From Prevotella sp. UBA2739 (GTDB lineage Bacteria; Bacteroidota; Bacteroidia; Bacteroidales; Bacteroidaceae): a stretch of 64,000 nt of DNA. This document shows positions 44,135 to 52,854 of the stretch, in pieces (the stretch's first letter is position 1; the number at the start of each line of letters is the position of its first letter). Where the stretch lies: positions 4,668 through 68,667 of the forward strand of contig DEJV01000025.1 of the NCBI GenBank assembly GCA_002353525.1. Reading direction: 5' to 3'. The notes below the pieces were generated by a model. It searched no databases. It had not been told where the DNA came from and was given only the letters and a program-made list of their open reading frames with translations. The position numbers and the translations under genes were made by a program.

Positions 44135-46009
44135 ATGAAAAAAAGGCTCATATTCTTGCTGATAGTTACAATATACTGTGGGACAACTAGCGCATTGGAA
44201 GAAATACTCATTGAAACAGAATCGTTCAGTCACCATGGAGGATGGGTCGTCGACCAGCAGTTCATGGACCAGATGGGGTCGCCTTACATCATGGCCCATG
44301 GTTTGGGAACACCTGTTGAGGACGCATCAACTCTCTTTGAGGTTAATACAGAAGGAACATATTATATATATGTACGCACGTACAACTGGACATCACCGTG
44401 GACTAACAAGTATGGTCCTGGACGTTTTCAAGTGTTCATCAATGGGAAACGTCTTGCATATACCAATGGGCACACTGGTTCGGATTGGCTATGGCAATTG
44501 TCTGGCAAAATCAAACTCCACAAAGGCAATAACACCATAGCGCTACATGACCTTACCGGTTTTGATGGCAGATGCGATGCCGTATACCTCTCAACTTCGC
44601 CACTTCCAGACAAATTGCTAACAGATACAGAATTCGCCCAACAATTGCGCAAACGGCTCCATCCCACCGGCATAAAGCATGAGGGGCATTTCGACTTGGT
44701 TGTTGTAGGAGGAGGGATTGCAGGTATGTGCGCTGCTGTTAGCGCCGCACGCAATGGGTGTAAGGTCGCATTAGTCAACGATCGCCCACTATGGGGTGGC
44801 AACAATTCTTCTGAGGTTCGCGTCCATCTCGGTGGCATCATCGAAGTAGGCCCTTACAAAGGATTAGGTCGTATGATCCGTGAGTTCGGTCATTCACGAA
44901 AAGGAAATGCACAACCTGCAGATTATTACGAAGACAACAAGAAAGAGTCATTCCTTCAATCACAGGAAAATCTTACCCTTTATCCATCATGCCATCTCGT
45001 AGATGTCATGATGGAGGGTCAGAAGATAAAGACTGCGACGATTCAAAACATCTATACTGGAGAACAGTTCCTACTCGAAGCAGCTCTCTTCAGCGACTGT
45101 ACAGGCGATGGAACTCTTGGCTACATAGCAGGTGCCGATTATAGGATGGGACGCGAAGCGAAATCAGAATTCTCTGAGAGCCTGGCTCCTGAAAAACCAG
45201 ACAATCAAGTGCAGGGAGCGTCATGCCAATGGTATTCAAAAAAAGTGACATACCATTCGTCTTTCCCTGAATTCAACTATGGCATTTCATTCAACGAGCA
45301 GAATTGCGAACGTGTTGACAAAGGAGAATGGACATGGGAAACAGGTATGAACCGTAATCAAATTACTGAGGCAGAACAAATTCGAGATTACTGTTTGTTG
45401 GTGATTTATTCTAATTGGAGCTGGCTTAAGAATCATGATTACAGCAAGAAAGATTTCGCGAAAAACGAGCTTTCTTGGGTGGCATATGTCATGGGGAAAC
45501 GTGAATCACGCCGTTTGATGGGCGATTACATCTTATCAGAAGAAGACATCAATAAAAATGTATTTCATGAAGATGCATCATTCACCACTACGTGGGCCAT
45601 TGATGTCCACTCTGTTGACTCCATCAACAATATTCACTTCCCTGGAAATGAATTCAAGAGTAGAACGGTTCACCGTTGGATATATCCTTACGCAGTTCCC
45701 TACCGTTGCCTTTATTCCCGTAATATTGATAATCTGTTCATGGCTGGACGCAATATTAGTTGCACACACATTGCTTTAGGAACAGTACGAGTAATGAGAA
45801 CAACAGGTATGATGGGAGAAGTTGTGGGATTAGCTGCTTCTGTATGTCGCAACAACAATGCAATGCCTCGCGATGTTTATCAACGTTATCTACCCGAGCT
45901 AAAGATACTGATGGAACAGGGTGCCGGTCAAAATGATGTCCCTAACAACCAACGCTTTAACGAACCGAACAAAGTTCTTAATACACCCAGGGCCTTTATA
46001 AAGGAATAG
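44135..46009 (+). CDS. Secreted FAD-dependent oxidoreductase with N-terminal carbohydrate-binding-like domain
   Basis: A 624-residue exported protein. Signal peptide about 1-20. Residues about 22-150 form a beta domain like a carbohydrate-binding module (IETESFSHHGGWVVDQQF, YYIYVRTYNWTSPW, RFQVFINGKRLA). A GxGxxG dinucleotide-binding motif (VVVGGGIAGMCAAVSAARNG, about 186-208) opens an FAD_oxidored-type domain; NNSSEVRVHLGG, CTGDGTLGYIAGADYRMGREA, RWIYPYAVPYRCLYSRNIDNLFMAGRN and GTVRVMRTTGMMGE follow. An exported flavoprotein in a PUL suggests oxidation of a sugar moiety, for instance as part of an oxidative cleavage or side-chain removal route. The acceptor is unknown. Confidence 0.8.
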   Translation: MKKRLIFLLIVTIYCGTTSALEEILIETESFSHHGGWVVDQQFMDQMGSPYIMAHGLGTPVEDASTLFEVNTEGTYYIYVRTYNWTSPWTNKYGPGRFQVFINGKRLAYTNGHTGSDWLWQLSGKIKLHKGNNTIALHDLTGFDGRCDAVYLSTSPLPDKLLTDTEFAQQLRKRLHPTGIKHEGHFDLVVVGGGIAGMCAAVSAARNGCKVALVNDRPLWGGNNSSEVRVHLGGIIEVGPYKGLGRMIREFGHSRKGNAQPADYYEDNKKESFLQSQENLTLYPSCHLVDVMMEGQKIKTATIQNIYTGEQFLLEAALFSDCTGDGTLGYIAGADYRMGREAKSEFSESLAPEKPDNQVQGASCQWYSKKVTYHSSFPEFNYGISFNEQNCERVDKGEWTWETGMNRNQITEAEQIRDYCLLVIYSNWSWLKNHDYSKKDFAKNELSWVAYVMGKRESRRLMGDYILSEEDINKNVFHEDASFTTTWAIDVHSVDSINNIHFPGNEFKSRTVHRWIYPYAVPYRCLYSRNIDNLFMAGRNISCTHIALGTVRVMRTTGMMGEVVGLAASVCRNNNAMPRDVYQRYLPELKILMEQGAGQNDVPNNQRFNEPNKVLNTPRAFIKE

Positions 46010-46026
46010 AATAAGATTTCTGCCAT

Positions 46027-48090
46027 ATGAGATACAATGTCTTTATTTTAATACTATGCCTTTTTACAGGACTGTCTGCAGCAAATGCCAAAGGACAAGG
46101 CTATGCTGTTTTAAAAGGAGATACTCTTAGAATAGGAAATAATGTTATAGAGCGCACCTTCTTATGGAACGAAGGTGCCTTGAAGACCATTCGTCTTGTC
46201 AACAAGATCTCACATACCACTATTCATGCCAAAGGTGACCAACCTGACTTCGCCATGGTTAAAGCTGATGTCGATAGTGCTTGGCTGAAAACTGAATGGA
46301 AGGATTCTGACGGGCAACATGCTCCTTACACACTCGTGAGCGTATGGTGTCGTCAAGGTTCCTTTCAGTCCATACGTCAATTCCGCATATATGACGATTG
46401 TCCAGCTATAGGCTGTGATATTTACCTCTGTGGAAACATAGAGACTCTTTCGATATCTGAAAACACAGCAAATGCAGATCGAAAGAATATAGAGTCTATA
46501 TCCGACATGACAACACAAATAAAGACTCCTACAATTGATCGTCTTCGGCTTAATGGCAACCACTGGCAAACCAAAGTTGTCGAATTCTTCGACTATACAG
46601 ACTGGAATGACAATCTTGTTGAAGAACGAGTTTTTTATCCTTATCGCCGTACAGGTTACCGTGGCAATCTGCTCTTTGCAAAGAATGAGCTGAACGGCAA
46701 TGGTTTCTTCTTTCTCAAAGAGGCTCCATCATCAAGTACCCAACTCTCCTATACCGGTTCTGATTTTATTTGTGATTTTGCAGATTTCATGGTAGTAAGT
46801 CCTGGTATTTCGGCAAACGACATCACTCCATCTAAATGGACACGTGTCTATGGGTGTGTCATTGGTTTATGGCATCAGACAGAGTTGTCTGCCCTCACCG
46901 CATTACGTTCCTATCAGAAACAACTTCGCTTGGGCGCATCGCTCAGAGACGAAATGATTATGCTCAACACTTGGGGAGATCGTAGTCAGGACGCAAAGAT
47001 AAACGAGAACTTTTGTCTGGCAGAACTTGAAAGGGCAAAACGTTTAGGCATTACAGTTTTCCAACTAGATGACGGTTGGCAAACAGGTAAGAGTCCTAAC
47101 TCAAAGATGCCAGGAGGTTCTTTTAAGGATATCTGGAAAGATAGTTTATACTGGACTCCCGACAAGCGCAAATTTCCTCATGGCCTAAAGCCTATTATCG
47201 AGAAAGCCAGAAGACTTGGAATCCGTATCGGCCTTTGGTTTAACCCCAGCATTCAAAACAATTTTACCGATTGGCAGAAAGATGCCAATGCTGTTATCAG
47301 TCTCTATCGCGAGTATGGGATTGATTGTTTCAAGATAGACGGTATTCAGATACCCAACAAACAAGCAGAGAGTAACCTGCGTTGCCTGTTTGAAAAGATT
47401 TCAGAAGAAACCGACCATAAGGTCATCTTCAATCTTGATGCTACTGCTGGTCGGCGTGGAGGCTACCATATGCTCAATGAATATGGCAATATATTCCTTG
47501 AGAACAGATACACCGACTGGGGCAATTACTATCCTTATCGAACCCTTCGCAACCTCTGGGAACTATGCCGATATGTCCCTGCAGAAAAAATACAGATTGA
47601 GTTCCTTAATAAATGGCGCAACGCATCTAAATATCATAAAGACGACATTTTTGCGCCAGCCAACTATGATTTTGATTATCTCTTCGCCATTACTATGGCC
47701 GCACAACCGCTGGCATGGATGGAGGCAGCCAATCTCCCAGAAGAAGCGTTTGAAACATCCGCATTAATAAAAAGCTACAAAAGCATTCAGCATGATATTC
47801 ATAGAGGAATTATCCTTCCAATAGGCAACGAACCTTCGGGTAGGTCATGGACGGGATTCCAGTCTATTACGAATAACAAAACAGGATATTTCATTGTTTT
47901 CCGTGAAGACAACGAAAAGCCAAATGAATCATTACGCACTTTCCTGCCAGAAGGGGAAAAGGTTAATCTGAAGCTGATAGCAGGAAATGGAGAATCATTT
48001 GTCACAACGATTTCTGAAAATGGTCATCTCAGATTCAAATTACCCCAAAAAAAACAGTTCTCAATCTATAAATACAACATTATAAAATGA
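46027..48090 (+). CDS. GH36-like (clan GH-D) alpha-galactosidase
   Basis: A 687-residue exported enzyme (signal peptide about 1-21). An N-terminal beta-sandwich (about 30-290) precedes a TIM barrel with MIMLNTWGDRSQD, FQLDDGWQTG, RIGLWFNPS and CFKIDG. Asp438 in KIDG is the expected nucleophile and Asp497 in NRYTDW the likely acid/base of a retaining alpha-galactosidase. Related GH-D members can act on other alpha-linked galactose or N-acetylgalactosamine residues, so the exact sugar is open. It overlaps the following GH2 gene by 4 bp. Confidence 0.85.
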   Translation: MRYNVFILILCLFTGLSAANAKGQGYAVLKGDTLRIGNNVIERTFLWNEGALKTIRLVNKISHTTIHAKGDQPDFAMVKADVDSAWLKTEWKDSDGQHAPYTLVSVWCRQGSFQSIRQFRIYDDCPAIGCDIYLCGNIETLSISENTANADRKNIESISDMTTQIKTPTIDRLRLNGNHWQTKVVEFFDYTDWNDNLVEERVFYPYRRTGYRGNLLFAKNELNGNGFFFLKEAPSSSTQLSYTGSDFICDFADFMVVSPGISANDITPSKWTRVYGCVIGLWHQTELSALTALRSYQKQLRLGASLRDEMIMLNTWGDRSQDAKINENFCLAELERAKRLGITVFQLDDGWQTGKSPNSKMPGGSFKDIWKDSLYWTPDKRKFPHGLKPIIEKARRLGIRIGLWFNPSIQNNFTDWQKDANAVISLYREYGIDCFKIDGIQIPNKQAESNLRCLFEKISEETDHKVIFNLDATAGRRGGYHMLNEYGNIFLENRYTDWGNYYPYRTLRNLWELCRYVPAEKIQIEFLNKWRNASKYHKDDIFAPANYDFDYLFAITMAAQPLAWMEAANLPEEAFETSALIKSYKSIQHDIHRGIILPIGNEPSGRSWTGFQSITNNKTGYFIVFREDNEKPNESLRTFLPEGEKVNLKLIAGNGESFVTTISENGHLRFKLPQKKQFSIYKYNIIK

Positions 48091-49880
48091 AAAAAACTGC
48101 CTTTCTATTATTATTGCTTGGTTCCTTCCTACATATCATGGCAGCAGAAAACTATATCACAAACATATATGGCCGTGACTGTCAGATGCTAAATGGGAAA
48201 TGGGATGCTATCATCGATCTGTACGAACAAGGAAAGAGCTCGAAGATTTATTTGAATAAGAAACCTTCTGACAAAAACGAATTCTATGAGTACGCCTTCG
48301 AGAATGGCCTCCGCCTGAATGTGCCAGGGGATTGGAATTCACAACTTCCTGAACTTAAGTATTTTGAGGGAAGTGTTTGGTATTCCCGTCATTTTACTTC
48401 TAAGAATTTAAAAGACAAACGACGATTCCTTTATTTCTGTGGTGTAAGTTACCGCTGCAACATTTATCTTAACGGAGAGTTTCTTGGTTCTCATGAAGGG
48501 TCTTTCACTCCTTTTCATTTTGAGGTGACACATCAGCTTCGCGATGGTGACAACCATCTTGTTATGGAGGTAAACAACCGCCGAGAGAAAGATGCCATCC
48601 CGGCACTGCGGTTCGATTGGTGGAACTATGGGGGTATTACTCGCGACGTGATGCTGGTCACTCTTCCGAACGAATATATTGCCGATTATTTCATTCAACT
48701 GGACAAGCACCAGCCCAACGTCATCAACACCATGGTTAGTCTCTCTGAAAAAAAAGCCGGAGAAACGGTTACTGTGATGATTCCCGAACTTGGGAAGAAG
48801 ATCCGTATGACTACCGATGCCAAGGGAATTGCCAAGGCATCTATGAGGGTGGGTGGTATAAAACGCTGGTCACCCTCTACACCTAAACTTTACCAGATAA
48901 GCATAGTTTCCGCCTGCGACAGGGTGGACGAACGCATTGGATTTCGGAATATAGAGACAAATGGAACCAAGATATTGCTCAATGGTAAAGAGACCTTTCT
49001 GAGAAGTATCTCATTCCATGAGGAAATACCACAAAGGATGGGGCGTGCCTGTACAAAGGGTGATGCCGAATTTTTGCTTAGTGAGGCCAAAGCACTGGGG
49101 GTGAATATGGTGCGACTGGCTCATTACCAACAAAATGAGTACATCGTCCGCCGGGCCGAGGAAATGGGCATCATGATTTGGCAGGAGATTCCTGTGTGGC
49201 AGGCTATAGACTTTACAAATGAGGAAACCCTACGGAAAGCCCAGCTGATGTTGCGCGAGACGATGATCCGAGACCGCAACCGTTGTGCAGATTGCTTTTG
49301 GGGGATTGCCAATGAGACACGCCCTTCAGATGCCCGAAACGCTTTTTTAGACAAACTGCTGCAAACTGGCAAGGACATTGATACGACACGGCTTTTTGTA
49401 GCTGCTTTCGACAATGTCTATTTTCAAAATGACTCACAGCTATTTGAAATGAACGACAACTTTATCGACAAACTCGACATGATTGGTATTAACAAATACA
49501 TGGGATGGTATACAGCATGGCCATTAGAACCGGCAAAATGTATTTGGAAAGTGGCTCAAACAAAGCCTCTGTTCATTTCAGAATTTGGCGGAGAGGCTCT
49601 CTACGGACAATCTGGTGACGAAAGCGTTGCTTCTTCATGGAGTGAAGACTATCAGGCGAAACTCTATCGGGATAACCTCACCATGTTTGGGAATATTCCC
49701 AATCTTGTGGGTATCTCACCCTGGGTACTTTTCGACTTTCGCTCGCCAACCCGGTTCCACCCACAGAACCAAGAAGGCTGGAACCGCAAAGGACTAGTCT
49801 CTGACCAAGGGCAGCGCAAGCAGGCCTGGTACATTATACACGACTTCTACAAGCAAATGAAACAAAAATACGATGAATAA
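48087..49880 (+). CDS. GH2 beta-galactosidase/beta-glucuronidase-type enzyme
   Basis: A 597-residue exported enzyme (signal about 1-19). Sugar-binding jelly roll (about 30-190), immunoglobulin-like domain (about 195-290) and TIM barrel. Acid/base E410 (WGIANE) and nucleophile E499 (FISEFGGE) are in place, with RLAHYQQNEYIVRRAEEMG and GINKYMGWYTAW. The short size without C-terminal extensions resembles beta-glucuronidase-like and plant-glycan GH2 enzymes. It overlaps both neighbours (4 and 8 bp), so translation of the GH36, GH2 and GH3 genes is coupled. Confidence 0.88.
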   Translation: MKKTAFLLLLLGSFLHIMAAENYITNIYGRDCQMLNGKWDAIIDLYEQGKSSKIYLNKKPSDKNEFYEYAFENGLRLNVPGDWNSQLPELKYFEGSVWYSRHFTSKNLKDKRRFLYFCGVSYRCNIYLNGEFLGSHEGSFTPFHFEVTHQLRDGDNHLVMEVNNRREKDAIPALRFDWWNYGGITRDVMLVTLPNEYIADYFIQLDKHQPNVINTMVSLSEKKAGETVTVMIPELGKKIRMTTDAKGIAKASMRVGGIKRWSPSTPKLYQISIVSACDRVDERIGFRNIETNGTKILLNGKETFLRSISFHEEIPQRMGRACTKGDAEFLLSEAKALGVNMVRLAHYQQNEYIVRRAEEMGIMIWQEIPVWQAIDFTNEETLRKAQLMLRETMIRDRNRCADCFWGIANETRPSDARNAFLDKLLQTGKDIDTTRLFVAAFDNVYFQNDSQLFEMNDNFIDKLDMIGINKYMGWYTAWPLEPAKCIWKVAQTKPLFISEFGGEALYGQSGDESVASSWSEDYQAKLYRDNLTMFGNIPNLVGISPWVLFDFRSPTRFHPQNQEGWNRKGLVSDQGQRKQAWYIIHDFYKQMKQKYDE

Positions 49881-52854
49881 ACTACGTCAAATATTCCTGG
49901 TCATCTTATTGGGACTGTCAACTGCAGCCAGTGCCAATAAAGAAATCATCCGCATACTGGCCATTGGGAACAGTTTTTCTGAAGATGCCATAGAGAACAA
50001 CCTCTATGAGCTGGCCGCTGCAGATGGCATTAAAACAATTATTGCGAATATGTACATTGGCGGATGCTCGCTGGAACGTCATCTCGATAATGCCCGAGGC
50101 AATAAGGGGGCTTATCGATACCGGAAACTGGGACTTGATGGTATTCGCAAACAGACAGATCACATGACGCTCGAACGCGCTATTAAAGATGAGAAGTGGG
50201 ATTACATTTCGCTGCAACAGGCCAGCGGGCTGTCAGGACGCTACGACACTTACACGCCCTTTCTTCCTGCTCTTGTTGCTTATGTCAGAAAACTAGCTCC
50301 AAAAGGTTGTAAAATTGTCTGGCACCAAACTTGGTCATACTCTATAGATTCTACACACGGTTCCTTCAGAGACTACAACAATGACCAAATGCAGATGTAC
50401 TATGCCATTATGGATTGTTCTGAACGTGCTGTCAGGGACAACCGCCTGAGCATGGTTGTTCCTTCAGGTACTGCCATTCAGAATGCACGCACAACATTCA
50501 TTGGCGACAACATGAATCGTGATGGATATCACCTCGATCTCTCTTATGGAAGATATACAGCAGCATGTACCTGGTATGAAGCCATTTTCCACCGTTCGGT
50601 TGTTGGCAACAACTATGCCCCTAAAGGATTGCATAGAGATATCGTCTTTGCTGTTCAGAAATCAGCACACGAAGCAGTCAATCATCCCTACGAGATAACC
50701 GACCTCAGCTATATCAAGAGCAACGACATACTCTATAGAAATCCTTCCATCCCTACGGAGATTCGCATTACAGACCTTATCTCCAGAATGAGTCTGAAAG
50801 AGAAAATACTCCAGCTCAACCAATATACTCTTGGAACAAATAATATAGAGAACAACAAGGGTGATGAAGTAAAAAACATCCCTGCAGAGATTGGATCTCT
50901 TATTTATTTCCCTACAGACCCGAAACTGCGAAACCAAATGCAGCGCCATGCCATAGAAGATTCCCGATTGGGAATTCCTATCCTTTTCGGCTATGATTGT
51001 ATTCACGGCTTCAGGACAATCTTCCCCATTCCGCTTGCCCAGGCATGCAGCTGGAACACATCGCTTGTCGAACAGTCTTGCCGTGTTGCTGCACAGGAGT
51101 GCCGTATGAGTGGAGTTGACTGGACATTCTCACCCATGGTAGATGTCAGTCGTGATCCACGTTGGGGGCGTGTGGCAGAATGTTATGGGGAAGACCCCTA
51201 TGCCAATGGTGTCTTTGGACAAGCTGCCATACGAGGCTACCAAGGGAAGAAACTGTCCGACAGTGTTTCTATTGCTGCCTGTTTAAAACACTACGTAGGC
51301 TATGGAGCGTCAGAAGCCGGACGTGACTATGTATACACAGAGATATCGCGCCAGTCGCTATGGGACACCTACCTGGTGCCTTTTGAGAAAGGTGTAAAAT
51401 CGGGTGCCGCTTCCATCATGAGTTCATTTAATAATATCAGTGGTATTCCTTCATCAGCCAATCAATACACCCTCACTGAAGTGCTACGCAACAAATGGGG
51501 ATTCCGGGGACCGGTCGTATCAGACTGGGGTGCCATCGAGCAATTAATCAACCAGAATATGGCACGAGACCTGAAAGATGCCGGACAACTAGCGCTGAAT
51601 GCAGGTGTAGACATTGACATGATGTCTCATTCTTACGATAAGTACTTGGAGGAACTGATTACAGAAAAGAAGGTTTCTATGGAGACCCTCGATGAAGCTG
51701 TGCGACGCATTCTGAGAATAAAATTCCAACTTGGCCTTTTCGAGCATCCATATACTCCCGACTCCACACCCTCTGACCGCTTCCTCCGCGCCAACAGCAT
51801 AGAAACGGCACGCCAGATGTCGGCAGAGTCGATGGTTCTTCTTAAGAACAATTCTTCCACATTGCCTCTACATAAAGGTATGAAGATATTGGTTACAGGG
51901 CCCATTGCCAATGCCACGCACGACTTGTTAGGCTGTTGGTGGGGACATGGTGTGGACAGTGACATCGAAAGACTCAACGAGTCAATTCAGAAAGAATTCG
52001 GACCAGATTCGGAAGTACGATATTTGAAAGGATGTGACTTTGACGGTGATGATGCAACCCATTTTCAGGAAGTAGAAAAGCTGTCTCGTTGGGCAGATGT
52101 GGTCGTAATGTGCATGGGTGAGAAAGGTTCTTGGAGCGGAGAGAACAACTCGCATGCCTATATTGGCCTGCCTGATATACAGCGCAGTCTGATTAAACGT
52201 GTGAAATCTGTTGCCAAGAAACTTGTCCTGGTCCTTGCAAATGGCCGTCCTATGACTATTACTGAAGAGGCAGAGATGGCAGATGCTATTATTGAAATGT
52301 GGCAACCAGGACTCTATGGAGGCTCTACCGTGGCAGGCATTCTTTCTGGCCGCATCAACCCATCAGGCCATCTTGCGATGACCTTTCCTCGTTCTCAAGG
52401 CCAGATACCTATTTACTATGGTCGACGAAACAGTGCCCGCCGCCATCAGGGATTTTACAAAGACCTTCCCAGTGATGCTTTATATGATTTTGGTCATGGC
52501 CTTAGTTATACCAGTTTTAGTTACGGCAATCCTACCATTTCAAAAAAAGAAGTGAGATCTGGTGACAAATTCACTGTTACCATACCAGTTACCAATACTG
52601 GCGAGCGTGACGGCATGGAGACCGTATTTTGGTACGTATCAGATCCCTACGGATCTGTTACCCGCCCAGATAAGGAACTCCGGCATTTTGAGAAGAAACT
52701 GATTCGCAAAGGCGAAACATCCGAATTTCAATTCAATGTCAATGTAGACAGCGATCTCTGTTTTGTTGACAGCGAAGGTAAACGTTTATTAGAGCCTGGT
52801 GAAATGACCATCATAGTAGGCGACAAACAAATTGTAATCAATATCATCAAATGA
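49873..52854 (+). CDS. DUF4886 (SGNH-like)-GH3 fusion protein
   Basis: A 993-residue exported protein that joins two enzymes. After the signal (about 1-21) residues about 24-285 match DUF4886, an SGNH-like hydrolase fold (RILAIGNSFSEDAIENNLYELA, WDYISLQQASGLSG, IVWHQTWSYS, NRDGYHLDLSYGRYTAACTWYE). Residues about 298-993 are a GH3: LGIPILFGYDCIHGFRT, FSPMVDVSRDPRWGRVAECYGEDP, KHYVGYG, nucleophile D551 (VVSDW), then the alpha/beta-sandwich and Fn3-like domain. It should cut a beta-linked glucose or xylose and remove an ester in one protein. Overlaps GH2 genes on both sides. Confidence 0.85.
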   Translation: MNKLRQIFLVILLGLSTAASANKEIIRILAIGNSFSEDAIENNLYELAAADGIKTIIANMYIGGCSLERHLDNARGNKGAYRYRKLGLDGIRKQTDHMTLERAIKDEKWDYISLQQASGLSGRYDTYTPFLPALVAYVRKLAPKGCKIVWHQTWSYSIDSTHGSFRDYNNDQMQMYYAIMDCSERAVRDNRLSMVVPSGTAIQNARTTFIGDNMNRDGYHLDLSYGRYTAACTWYEAIFHRSVVGNNYAPKGLHRDIVFAVQKSAHEAVNHPYEITDLSYIKSNDILYRNPSIPTEIRITDLISRMSLKEKILQLNQYTLGTNNIENNKGDEVKNIPAEIGSLIYFPTDPKLRNQMQRHAIEDSRLGIPILFGYDCIHGFRTIFPIPLAQACSWNTSLVEQSCRVAAQECRMSGVDWTFSPMVDVSRDPRWGRVAECYGEDPYANGVFGQAAIRGYQGKKLSDSVSIAACLKHYVGYGASEAGRDYVYTEISRQSLWDTYLVPFEKGVKSGAASIMSSFNNISGIPSSANQYTLTEVLRNKWGFRGPVVSDWGAIEQLINQNMARDLKDAGQLALNAGVDIDMMSHSYDKYLEELITEKKVSMETLDEAVRRILRIKFQLGLFEHPYTPDSTPSDRFLRANSIETARQMSAESMVLLKNNSSTLPLHKGMKILVTGPIANATHDLLGCWWGHGVDSDIERLNESIQKEFGPDSEVRYLKGCDFDGDDATHFQEVEKLSRWADVVVMCMGEKGSWSGENNSHAYIGLPDIQRSLIKRVKSVAKKLVLVLANGRPMTITEEAEMADAIIEMWQPGLYGGSTVAGILSGRINPSGHLAMTFPRSQGQIPIYYGRRNSARRHQGFYKDLPSDALYDFGHGLSYTSFSYGNPTISKKEVRSGDKFTVTIPVTNTGERDGMETVFWYVSDPYGSVTRPDKELRHFEKKLIRKGETSEFQFNVNVDSDLCFVDSEGKRLLEPGEMTIIVGDKQIVINIIK

